From positions 1 through 35,556 of the forward strand of contig CAZWVA010000024.1 in the NCBI GenBank assembly GCA_964636885.1: 35,556 nt of DNA. The letters are read 5' to 3'. This stretch comes from CAZWVA01 sp964636885. Lineage in GTDB: Bacteria > Desulfobacterota_D > UBA1144 > Nemesobacterales > CSP1-2. Under the pieces are notes generated by a model. That model worked only from the letters and a program-made list of their open reading frames with translations, ran no database searches and had not been told where the DNA came from. Below are positions 8,148-15,633 of this stretch, piece by piece. How positions within the stretch are numbered: the stretch's first letter is position 1; every line of letters begins with the position of its first letter. The translations under genes were made by a program, and so were the position numbers.

Positions 8148-9791
8148 TTAGTGCGAAAAGGCGATCCTCGAAATACTAGAAAGATCCAATATGAGAACGA
8201 CCCTGCCGTCTCCCGTTATCGTAGCCCCGATGGTATAGGAGGAAGCCGCCTCTACACACTCGATCGCCTTGATCACGATCTCCTCCATTCCTAGGAGCCG
8301 ATCCACGGTGAGACAAAACCTCCTATCCCCAACCGCTATAATGAGGGCGTATCTGTACGGTGCATCTGAAGTGCTAATGCCCACTATCTCTGAGAGTTCG
8401 AGCAATGGTACCGTCCTGCCACGAACTATAAGAGCCCTCTGTCCGTAGACGGTCTTTATATCCCCCGAATCGACCCTGATAATCCCTTCAACTGGGGCAA
8501 GGGGGATAGCGTACTTGCTATCCCCGACGCCCACCATAAGGGTCTGGATTATCGCAAGGGTAAGAGGGATGCTCATTCTGAATGTCGTTCCCACATCCCT
8601 TTCAGTCATGACCTCAACGTAGCCATTGAGTTTGGAAATGCTGGTCTTAACCACATCCATACCAACACCGCGACCGCTAAACTCCGTGGACACATCCACC
8701 GTAGAAAACCCCGGAAGAAAGATGAGGTTTATGGCGGACTCGTCCGAGATCCTTTTTAATTCTTCCTCGCCTATAAGCCCCTTCTGAAACGCCTTCCTCT
8801 TAACCCGCTCTATGTCTATCCCCCTCCCATCATCTGACACCTCGATTACGATCTGGTTGCCCTGCTGGAATGCGCTTATGGAAATAGTGCCCCTTTCGGG
8901 TTTACCCTTTGCCCTCCTCTCTTCGGGGGTTTCGATGCCGTGATCTATGGCATTTCTCATGATATGGACCAGAGGGTCATCTATGTGTTCGATGACCGAT
9001 CTATCGACCTCCGTATCCTCACCTGAGATCCGTAAGTCCACGGCCTTCTTTAGAGAGCCAGATATGTCCCTTACAAGACGGGGGAACTTACCAAAAACCC
9101 TCTTTATGGGTTGCATTCTCATCCTCATAACCGCGAGTTGCATATCGGATGTCACGAGATCCAGAAAGGAAACCGTTTCCAGAAGACCCTTCACAAGTGG
9201 TTCATCGGAATACCTCCTTTCAAAGTGGTTTGCTATATTTAAGAGCCTGTTTCTTATTAAAACCGCCTCCCCCGTAAGGTTCATGACCTTGTCTATCCTA
9301 TCCACATCAACCCTAAGGGTTTGAATACCCTCCCTCTTCTCAAATGAACCGGACGATTGAACCTCCTGTATAGTCTCAGATGGACCCTCTATGAAAGAAC
9401 CAGACCTAACCCTATTTAGAGTATCGTTAAGTCCACTGACAACCTGAGAAACGTCCTCTTCAATCCCGTCCTTTGCCTCTATATGGTCGATTAGGAGCCT
9501 AAGCGTATCAACGCTTTTAAGAAGCATATCGGTTAGCTCTTTCGTAATACGAATCTCTCCATCTCTAAGCTTCTTTAGGACGCTCTCCGCGGCATGCGCG
9601 ACCTCCACCACTGCCCTGAATCCGAGGAAACCACCTGCACCCTTTAGGGTGTGCATCCCCCTAAATATCTCATCTATCGTCTCTCTGTCGTATTTCGTTT
9701 CGAGCCCGACAAAAAGGGAATCCATCCTATCCAGGGATTCCCTTGATTCCAGGATGAACTCGGCTAATATCTCTTCCATCTCGTCAGGCAT
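8148..9791 (-). CDS. cheA: CheA chemotaxis histidine kinase, no P2 domain
   Basis: Kinase of the receptor array, phosphorylating CheY and CheB. The 547 aa hold an HPt domain with His47 (FRGMHTLKGAGGF), a short linker, the P3 dimerisation helices (about 160-235), an ATPase domain with N box HIMRNAIDHGIETPEER, G1 DDGRGI and G2 SGRGVGMDVV, and a CheW-like P5 domain to the end. The roughly 50-residue gap between HPt and P3 is too short for a CheY-binding P2 domain, which explains the length (E. coli CheA is 654 aa). The SD AGGTGA lies just before the ATG. The gene sits between cheY and cheW-cheZ with 21 bases on each side. Confidence 0.97.
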   Translation of the reverse strand: MPDEMEEILAEFILESRESLDRMDSLFVGLETKYDRETIDEIFRGMHTLKGAGGFLGFRAVVEVAHAAESVLKKLRDGEIRITKELTDMLLKSVDTLRLLIDHIEAKDGIEEDVSQVVSGLNDTLNRVRSGSFIEGPSETIQEVQSSGSFEKREGIQTLRVDVDRIDKVMNLTGEAVLIRNRLLNIANHFERRYSDEPLVKGLLETVSFLDLVTSDMQLAVMRMRMQPIKRVFGKFPRLVRDISGSLKKAVDLRISGEDTEVDRSVIEHIDDPLVHIMRNAIDHGIETPEERRAKGKPERGTISISAFQQGNQIVIEVSDDGRGIDIERVKRKAFQKGLIGEEELKRISDESAINLIFLPGFSTVDVSTEFSGRGVGMDVVKTSISKLNGYVEVMTERDVGTTFRMSIPLTLAIIQTLMVGVGDSKYAIPLAPVEGIIRVDSGDIKTVYGQRALIVRGRTVPLLELSEIVGISTSDAPYRYALIIAVGDRRFCLTVDRLLGMEEIVIKAIECVEAASSYTIGATITGDGRVVLILDLSSISRIAFSH

Positions 9792-9812
9792 GTATCTTCA
9801 CCTATCTTGGAA

Positions 9813-10202
9813 CTATCTGTTGAGCTTCTCGGCTATCCTGTCTAGTTTTTCCTTGAGGATCTCAGCCGTGAAAGGCTTTATTATGTAGTTGCTGACACCC
9901 GCCTTTATGGCCTCTATAACCTTGTCCTTTTCCGCCTCCGCTGTAACCATAAGGAAAGGTATGTCCTTTAGCGATGGGTCGGTTCTTACCTTCCTCAGCA
10001 ATTCAAAGCCGTCACAGTTGGGCATATTCCAATCGGATACGATAAACTCAAAACCGCCCCCTTTTAGCTTTGAATACGCCTGAACGCCATCTTCGGCCTC
10101 TTCTATATTCTCGTATCCCAACTGTTTGAGTATGTTTTTGATGATACGTCTCATAGTCGAGAAGTCATCGACAACCAGTATCTTCATCTTAGGATGAAAC
10201 AT
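9813..10202 (-). CDS. cheY: CheY response regulator
   Basis: Single receiver domain of 129 aa that carries the signal from CheA to FliM at the motor. From the chosen ATG the key residues fall on E. coli CheY numbers: Asp12, Asp13, phosphoacceptor Asp57 (SDWNMP), Thr87, Tyr106 and Lys109. The DDFSTMRRI start is also typical of motor CheY. The frame opens 3 codons earlier, but a GGGAGGGAGGTG sits 6-7 bases before the ATG at 10202. It overlaps the end of the preceding receiver gene by 14 bases and is followed by cheA 21 bases on. Of the two receivers here this is the better CheY. Confidence 0.96.
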   Translation of the reverse strand: MFHPKMKILVVDDFSTMRRIIKNILKQLGYENIEEAEDGVQAYSKLKGGGFEFIVSDWNMPNCDGFELLRKVRTDPSLKDIPFLMVTAEAEKDKVIEAIKAGVSNYIIKPFTAEILKEKLDRIAEKLNR

Positions 10203-10587
10203 CAAAGACACCTCCCTCCCTAAAGATCCCTTTTAAAACACTTTTAATATGCGCCAACAGCTCATCGGCGGTTACGGGTTTTTCAAGATAACCGTTTGCA
10301 CCGGCTTTTAATGCCGCCTCTCTCTCATCCGGGTCCGCTTCGGTGGTCACAACGATTACAGGAAGAGCAGTCCAGTTTGGGCTGGCCCTAAGCGTCTTTA
10401 CAAACTCGATACCATCCATATAGGGCATATTGAGGTCGGTTAGCACCAAACCTACATCAGAGTCTGCGAGCTTCTCTATGGCATCCAGCCCGTTCTCTGC
10501 AAAAACCACGTTAAGACCCCTCGATTTAAGATACATACCGATTAGTTTTCTCGTCGTCTGATTATCATCCACTACGAGTATTTTCAT
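10189..10587 (-). CDS. Second CheY-like single-domain response regulator
   Basis: Receiver-only protein of 132 aa with an intact phosphorylation site: Asp7, Asp8, phosphoacceptor Asp51 (LTDLNMPYMDG), Thr81 and Lys103 (EKPVT). Tyr100 occupies the CheY Tyr106 place. It differs from the downstream CheY across the surface helices, so it is not a recent duplicate. Role options are a phosphate sink, a second motor ligand, or a regulator of another partner such as the HEAT protein; the sequence does not decide. The start is ATG 10587, with AGGAGGG just upstream; the longer frame to 10611 would place this SD inside the gene. Its last 14 bases overlap cheY. Confidence 0.92.
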   Translation of the reverse strand: MKILVVDDNQTTRKLIGMYLKSRGLNVVFAENGLDAIEKLADSDVGLVLTDLNMPYMDGIEFVKTLRASPNWTALPVIVVTTEADPDEREAALKAGANGYLEKPVTADELLAHIKSVLKGIFREGGVFDVSS

Positions 10588-10620
10588 GGTATCCCTCCTA
10601 GTTCTAACCACTCTTCTTTT

Positions 10621-11436
10621 TTATACCTTCTGATAAACCACCACCTTATTGATGACAACGGGTTTAAACGCCCGTGTTACGTTGTGAAGGCTCTCGGCCG
10701 AACCGACGAACAGGAAGCCTCCGGTCTTCAGACAGCCGTATAAAAGCGATACCGCCTTCTGTTTTGCCTTATCATCAAAGTATATGAGAACGTTGCGGCA
10801 GAATATGACATCCATGTTGGATATGGATTTCACCCTCTTTTCATCCATGAGGTTGATGTTTAGGAACCTAACCGTTTTCTTTACGGACTGATCTAGTACA
10901 TACGACTGACCGTCGCAAACGAAATACCTCTTGAGATAATGGTCCGGCACGTTCCTCACAGAATACGAGTTGTAAACCGCCCTCGTGGCAGATTCCAAGG
11001 CGCCATCGCTTATATCGGAGGCGATTATCTCAACACGGCCGTCCATACATCCTTCCTTAAGCAGCATGCTTATAGTGTAGGGCTCCTCCCCAGTCGAACA
11101 GGCAGCGGACCAGACCTTTATGTCCCTTGTTTTTTTCTGCTCCATAACCCTTGGTAATACCTCATTAACAAACACATCGAGTTGATGGGGCTCCCTAAAG
11201 AAGAAGGTCTCGTTTGTCGTTATCGCATCGTAGAGCCTCTTAAGCTCGTTACCGTTGGACTCTTGCCTTATGAGATACAGGTAGTCCTCGAAACTGTCTA
11301 GGTTATTCTCCTCTATTCTCCTCATAAGCCTGTTTTCAAGAAAGTACTTCTTTGTATCGGGAATGAATATGCCACTCTTCTCGTATATAAGATCCCTTAG
11401 TTGCTTAAACGTCGTATCCTGAAGCACCGTAATCAT
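10621..11436 (-). CDS. cheR: CheR chemoreceptor methyltransferase
   Basis: CheR methylates glutamates of chemoreceptors using S-adenosylmethionine, opposing CheB. The 271 aa show an N-terminal helical domain with AITTNETFFFREPHQ, the SAM-binding motif WSAACSTGEEPYTIS, the acidic ASDIS loop, and FCRNVLIYFDD, followed by the final strand GGFLFVGSAESL. There is no TPR or pentapeptide-binding extension, and neither MCP here has an NWETF-like tail. The ATG overlaps the stop of the HEAT-repeat gene as ATGA, so the two are translationally coupled. Confidence 0.97.
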   Translation of the reverse strand: MITVLQDTTFKQLRDLIYEKSGIFIPDTKKYFLENRLMRRIEENNLDSFEDYLYLIRQESNGNELKRLYDAITTNETFFFREPHQLDVFVNEVLPRVMEQKKTRDIKVWSAACSTGEEPYTISMLLKEGCMDGRVEIIASDISDGALESATRAVYNSYSVRNVPDHYLKRYFVCDGQSYVLDQSVKKTVRFLNINLMDEKRVKSISNMDVIFCRNVLIYFDDKAKQKAVSLLYGCLKTGGFLFVGSAESLHNVTRAFKPVVINKVVVYQKV

Positions 11437-12848
11437 CGAGACGACCTGGTATGACGCTGAACCAGTGCATTTATGCCACTATCAAACCCATCGAGACGCG
11501 ACATAAACCCCTCCGGATCCAATATGAGGAGAGATTTAACGGCTTCTTCTATAACATCCGGATCTCTCTCTTTGTGAAGGAGATCCAATATCGGATAAAA
11601 CGCCTTCTTATTATCGACTTTGCCCAATGCGGCAACAGCGGATCTCCTTACATGACCGTCATGATCGTAGAGAGCCTCTATTAGGGCATCCCATATGACC
11701 TCATCGTCTTCCATGACCGCAAGGGCATCTACGGTTGCCTTCCTTACGCTCTTTAAATCCTCTTTCAGAAGCCTTATAAGGGACGGAACCGCCTTCTGAA
11801 ACCTAAGCTCTCCAATCACTTCTATCACAACGACCTTTCCTCTGTATCTGACAGAAGGATCGTTTAGCACATCCACAAAAACATCAGTACATCCAAAACG
11901 ACGGAGCGCGCATTTTATATGGTACAATCTCTCCTCATCCTCAGGCTCGGATGAATCGAGGGAACCCGCTATGTCTATAATGGTACGGATCGCCCTCTCA
12001 TCCCTTAGATCCGCAAGTCCCTTTATCGCAGTGGATCTCTCGTCCCAGTCGTCGCTCTTTAACATATCAATTAGGATATCGGTAACCCCAAATGTAGAAG
12101 GAGTAATACCGGTTTTTACAAGGACCTTTACTAACGCCCTTTTTTCAAATGTATCCGCCTTTGGAAGGCGACCGAGTAAGACGTTGATAGAGTTGGCTCC
12201 TCCTATACGACCCAGGGTCTCTATGGCCGCATACCTTATCGCATCTGATGGACTATCGAGGAGCGGGATGATCGCTCCAAGAGATGACTCGTCCTTTATC
12301 ATGGCAAGAGACTCAAGGGCAGAGAAGCAAACCCATTCGTCGTCTCTTAGTGCGTTTATGAGGCTGGGTAGTGCCTCCCTATAACCAAGAACCCCCAGTG
12401 CCCTTGCAGCAGATGCCCTTACGTTCGGATTGGAATCGGTCTCGAGAACCCTTACGATCTCCTGTGGATAGCTGCAACTCTTTATCTCGGATATAAGGTC
12501 GATCGCGAATTGACGAATATCGTCGTCTTTATCCTTAAGCAGTGGATGAAGCAAAGGAACTGTTTCAACTCCTATCTCCTTTAGGATTATCCTAGCCGTA
12601 TTTCTTAAAAGGGGTTCACCCCTTAAAAGGGGGATCACCATGTACGCCGTAACCTCTCCTCCTATAGATATAAGGGAGCGCATGGCCGCATCCTGAACGC
12701 CCGGATTCTCATCCTTTAGTGCCTTTATCAGCGGATAAATCACCCTCTCATCACCGCAGGCAAGGGCCTGAGAAGCCGAACGCCGCTTTGAGGGGTCCGA
12801 ATGAGAAAGGGTCTTTATCAATCTCAAGATCCTTCTTGGTCTCATCAC
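11433..12848 (-). CDS. HEAT-repeat protein of the che operon, function unknown
   Basis: Protein of 471 aa built almost entirely from tandem HEAT repeats of about 31 residues (roughly a dozen), each with a pattern like DDDIRQFAIDLISEI or DGHVRRSAVAALGKV. No signal peptide, membrane segment or enzyme motif is seen. Databases often call such proteins PBS lyase HEAT-like, but nothing here suggests phycobilins. It should act as a curved scaffold that binds another protein. The start is GTG 12848 or the following ATG 12845. It begins 5 bases after fliA and overlaps cheR by 4 bases, so production is tied to chemotaxis. Codon use matches the neighbours. Role in taxis is inferred from position only. 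Confidence 0.88.
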   Translation of the reverse strand: MMRPRRILRLIKTLSHSDPSKRRSASQALACGDERVIYPLIKALKDENPGVQDAAMRSLISIGGEVTAYMVIPLLRGEPLLRNTARIILKEIGVETVPLLHPLLKDKDDDIRQFAIDLISEIKSCSYPQEIVRVLETDSNPNVRASAARALGVLGYREALPSLINALRDDEWVCFSALESLAMIKDESSLGAIIPLLDSPSDAIRYAAIETLGRIGGANSINVLLGRLPKADTFEKRALVKVLVKTGITPSTFGVTDILIDMLKSDDWDERSTAIKGLADLRDERAIRTIIDIAGSLDSSEPEDEERLYHIKCALRRFGCTDVFVDVLNDPSVRYRGKVVVIEVIGELRFQKAVPSLIRLLKEDLKSVRKATVDALAVMEDDEVIWDALIEALYDHDGHVRRSAVAALGKVDNKKAFYPILDLLHKERDPDVIEEAVKSLLILDPEGFMSRLDGFDSGINALVQRHTRSSR

Positions 12849-12853
12849 TGTAG

Positions 12854-13606
12854 TTATGGTTCTAGTTTCACCTTAAGCCTTAGAAGGGCCTGGTTATGTA
12901 GCTGTGATACCCTCCCTTCCGTGATACCTAGGATCTTTCCTATCTCCTTCATCGTCATCTCTTCCCAATAATAGAGGGAGAGGACAAGCCTTTCCTTCTC
13001 TGGAAGCCCATCTATAAGGCGTGCCAAGTTCTCCCTCATAGTGCTTTCTTCCAGTATATTTAGGGGGGTCCTGTCACTCGGATCGGCCACGCATTCGGTT
13101 ATATCCAAATCCTCGCCCTCTCCACACTTATCCAGATCCTCAAACCTCAATGACACCTGTACACTCGCACTCCTGAGTATCTCGTAGTACTCGTCGAGAG
13201 ACATATCGAGTCTCTCGGCAACCTCCTCCGGTTCCGGAGAACGACCCAGCTTCCCTTCGAGTTCCAGATAGACCCTTTTAACCGACTTGATCCTTTCCCT
13301 CATGGATTTTGGAATCCAGTCCACGGATCTAAGCTCGTCGAGCATGGCACCCCTTATCCTCGACTCTACAAAGGTACTCAGCTTTGCCACTCCCTCCTTG
13401 TACCTCTGAAGCGCATCCAGGAGCCCGACGATCCCGGCACTTATAAGATCGTCAACGCTAAGCTCCGGGGGCAACCGCCACGACAGTCTGTAGGCGGTGT
13501 ACTTGATAAAGGGGAGAAAACCCTTGATTAGATCCTCTTTTTCCTCCTCGCTCAGTTCCCTCCCATATCCAGATCCGGGCTTAATTAAGGGCCTCGTTAG
13601 ACTCAA
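12854..13606 (-). CDS. fliA: Flagellar sigma factor FliA (sigma-28)
   Basis: Sigma-70 family factor of 250 aa. Region 2 (SVDDLISAGIVGLLDALQRY, then RIRGAMLDELRSVDWIPKS) is typical of FliA, followed by region 3 and region 4 with the helix-turn-helix MTMKEIGKILGITEGRVSQLHNQAL. It directs transcription of late flagellar and taxis genes; a consensus target lies at 5824-5850 in this window. The start is TTG at 13606: the frame is closed by a TAA five codons upstream and the next ATG is within region 2. An AAGGA lies 12 bases before it. A sigma-54 promoter precedes the gene, so FliA is an intermediate-class product. No flgM is visible. Confidence 0.96.
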   Translation of the reverse strand: MSLTRPLIKPGSGYGRELSEEEKEDLIKGFLPFIKYTAYRLSWRLPPELSVDDLISAGIVGLLDALQRYKEGVAKLSTFVESRIRGAMLDELRSVDWIPKSMRERIKSVKRVYLELEGKLGRSPEPEEVAERLDMSLDEYYEILRSASVQVSLRFEDLDKCGEGEDLDITECVADPSDRTPLNILEESTMRENLARLIDGLPEKERLVLSLYYWEEMTMKEIGKILGITEGRVSQLHNQALLRLKVKLEP

Positions 13607-13678
13607 TTCTTTATTATTTCCTTATCCAAAATCGGCTCTCGCCTATGGGTCTTGCTCTTTTTCTCTAGTAGTGGTTTT

Positions 13679-13693
13679 GCAAAAGCCGTGCCA
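13679..13693 (-). promoter_or_regulatory. Sigma-54 promoter for fliA-HEAT-che operon
   Basis: Minus strand reads TGGCAC, 5 bases, TTGC, followed by A, a full match to the -24/-12 consensus with GG and GC 12 bases apart. Transcription should start near 13667, giving a leader of about 60 bases before the fliA TTG. It lies in the 105-base gap after flhG, the only large gap of the fliL-cheB run. Confidence 0.9.
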
Positions 13694-13711
13694 TAGAAAC
13701 CCTTTGGACGT

Positions 13712-14560
13712 TTATGAATGCGTTCTCATGTTAGGACCCGTACTCGATAACAGATCCCTTATAAAAAGCTGAAGGGTTCCTTTAATCTTTCCATCCTGAT
13801 TTAGGAGTCTTGGCGCGATCTCATAGATCCCCTTAGAAGCGGGACAGTCTGGATATACATCGACAAAAGGCCTCTGCGCCCTTACGGCCTTTCGTACAGA
13901 GTCGTCAAAAGGGATGTATCCAAGGCACTTAAGCGACAGGTTTAGAAACCTCTCGGTGGCAAGTGAGATCCTCCTAAACACCTCCTTTCCCTCCTCGGCG
14001 TTCCTCACCAGATTTACGATGACATGGAAATCTTTTTCCCGGTACCTGGTAAATAATACCTTTATGAGCGCATATGCATCAGTAATAGAGGTTGGCTCAG
14101 GTGAGACAACGACTACTATTTCCTGCGCCGTGACACAGAAGAAGGCCACGTTCTCCGATATACCCGCCCCTGTGTCAACCAAGAGGATGTCCACGTCCTC
14201 TTCATACTCCTCAAATGCCTCTAGTATCCGTAGTCTCTGGAACTCGTCTAGAGAGGTTAGCTCCTGTACGCCGGAACTGGCAGGGAGTATCTTTATCCCA
14301 TACGGGCCTTCAACCACGATGTCTTTGAGCTTCATCTCACCGCTAAGCACGTGCTGTAGGTTATACTTCGGAGCGAGCTGAAGGAGGACATCTATGTTGC
14401 TGAGTCCGAGGTCGGCATCTAATATCATAACCTCCTTACCCATATTCCTAAGAGGTATGGCAAGATTGGCCACCAGATTGGTTTTCCCAACGCCCCCCTT
14501 TCCACTTGTTACGGCTATAGTCTTTACGAGCTTATTCCTTACATTTTCCATTAGAGTCAT
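13712..14560 (-). CDS. flhG: FlhG (FleN/YlxH) MinD-like ATPase controlling flagellar number
   Basis: MinD/ParA-type ATPase of 282 aa. Deviant Walker A GKGGVGKT at residues 20-27, then LDADLGLSNIDVLL, DTGAGI and a C-terminal tail with basic and hydrophobic residues. In polar flagellates FlhG limits flagellar number with FlhF, and FleN, its Pseudomonas orthologue, restrains FleQ. A FleQ-like regulator occurs at 22624. An AAAGGGG precedes the ATG, which overlaps the flhF stop as ATGA. Confidence 0.95.
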   Translation of the reverse strand: MTLMENVRNKLVKTIAVTSGKGGVGKTNLVANLAIPLRNMGKEVMILDADLGLSNIDVLLQLAPKYNLQHVLSGEMKLKDIVVEGPYGIKILPASSGVQELTSLDEFQRLRILEAFEEYEEDVDILLVDTGAGISENVAFFCVTAQEIVVVVSPEPTSITDAYALIKVLFTRYREKDFHVIVNLVRNAEEGKEVFRRISLATERFLNLSLKCLGYIPFDDSVRKAVRAQRPFVDVYPDCPASKGIYEIAPRLLNQDGKIKGTLQLFIRDLLSSTGPNMRTHS

Positions 14561-15633
14561 AGAAACCCCTTTCTCAGTATCAGATTTGCAAGACTATCTC
14601 TGGTTACAAACTCAATGTCACTAGGAACGTTCTGGCCTGTTGTTATGTATGCGATCGGTTTCCCATACGACAGCATCGTATTGTAGAGCGAGCCGAATCT
14701 TACCGCCTCGTCCACCTTTGTAAACCCTATGCAATCAACCGGAAGCCTTCTATAGAACCTGTGAGACTCCCTAATGAATTCATCGTCATAGCTCGGACCA
14801 ATGAGTAGATGGAGTTCAAGTGAGAAAGGGCCAAAGGGATTGGAATCACCGGTTGTCTTATGGAGGATCTCGGATAGCTGGCCGATATAAGACTCGTTCG
14901 CCGGACTCCTTCCGGCCGTGTCAATGAATATGACGTCTCTACTCCTCGCAAGGTTAGAGAGGCTCTCCCTGAACTCGTTTATATTGGAGACTATAGATAG
15001 CGGTATGCCAAGGATCCTCGCATACACCCTTATCTGTTCAACCGCCCCGATCCTGTAGGTATCGAGGCTTATTATGGCAACCCTCTTCCCCTCCTTTATG
15101 GCGTTTGCGGAGAGCTTGGCAACCGTCGTTGTCTTGCCGACCCCCGTAGGCCCAAGGAGCATGATGGCCTTTCTATCGAAGTGTTTTTCCTTTATCTTTA
15201 TATCCCCCGCGATTAGAGACGGTATACTCTCTATATCCTCCGCCCTCTCGCAAATACGGAGGGCGAACTCGTCCCTTATCGCTCTCTCCCTAAGGAAATC
15301 GAGTATAACCCTCTTTTTCATAGGAAGCGATATCTCGAAACCACTGTCCCTCATGCCCTCTATCACGTCTCTGAGTCTCCTTATCTCCTCTTTTATCTCT
15401 TCGACAAGAAGCCTATTGGACTCTGCCTTAAAGGGCTGGGTTCCCCAATTTGCCCTTTCCCCATTTCTCCTTATATCCTGAATCTCGTAATCAACGGCCG
15501 CTGTGATCTCAACTGATGGTCTTGGTCCCTTTTTTTCCTCGGTTGAAAGGATTATCGCATCATCGCTGAGCTCCCTCCTTACGAGTTCAAGGGCCTCGGC
15601 AAAGCTCTTGGCCTCAAATCTCTTAATCTTCAT
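14557..15633 (-). CDS. flhF: FlhF, SRP-type GTPase for flagellar placement
   Basis: GTPase of 358 aa that marks the site of flagellar assembly and recruits early basal body parts at the membrane. An N-terminal B domain (1 to about 75) precedes the NG domain: P-loop GPTGVGKT 161-168, DTYRIGAVEQ from 191, DTAGR 238-242 and the guanine-specificity segment FTKVDEAVRFGSL. It overlaps flhA by 11 bases and flhG by 4, the common flhA-flhF-flhG order of polar flagellates. FlhG stimulates FlhF GTP hydrolysis in characterised systems. Confidence 0.96.
   Translation of the reverse strand: MKIKRFEAKSFAEALELVRRELSDDAIILSTEEKKGPRPSVEITAAVDYEIQDIRRNGERANWGTQPFKAESNRLLVEEIKEEIRRLRDVIEGMRDSGFEISLPMKKRVILDFLRERAIRDEFALRICERAEDIESIPSLIAGDIKIKEKHFDRKAIMLLGPTGVGKTTTVAKLSANAIKEGKRVAIISLDTYRIGAVEQIRVYARILGIPLSIVSNINEFRESLSNLARSRDVIFIDTAGRSPANESYIGQLSEILHKTTGDSNPFGPFSLELHLLIGPSYDDEFIRESHRFYRRLPVDCIGFTKVDEAVRFGSLYNTMLSYGKPIAYITTGQNVPSDIEFVTRDSLANLILRKGFL

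Noticed and set aside
11433..12848. Phycobilisome lyase (CpcE/CpcF-like) reading of the HEAT gene
   Set aside because: Similarity is only to the generic HEAT repeat; no pigment gene is near and the context is chemotaxis.
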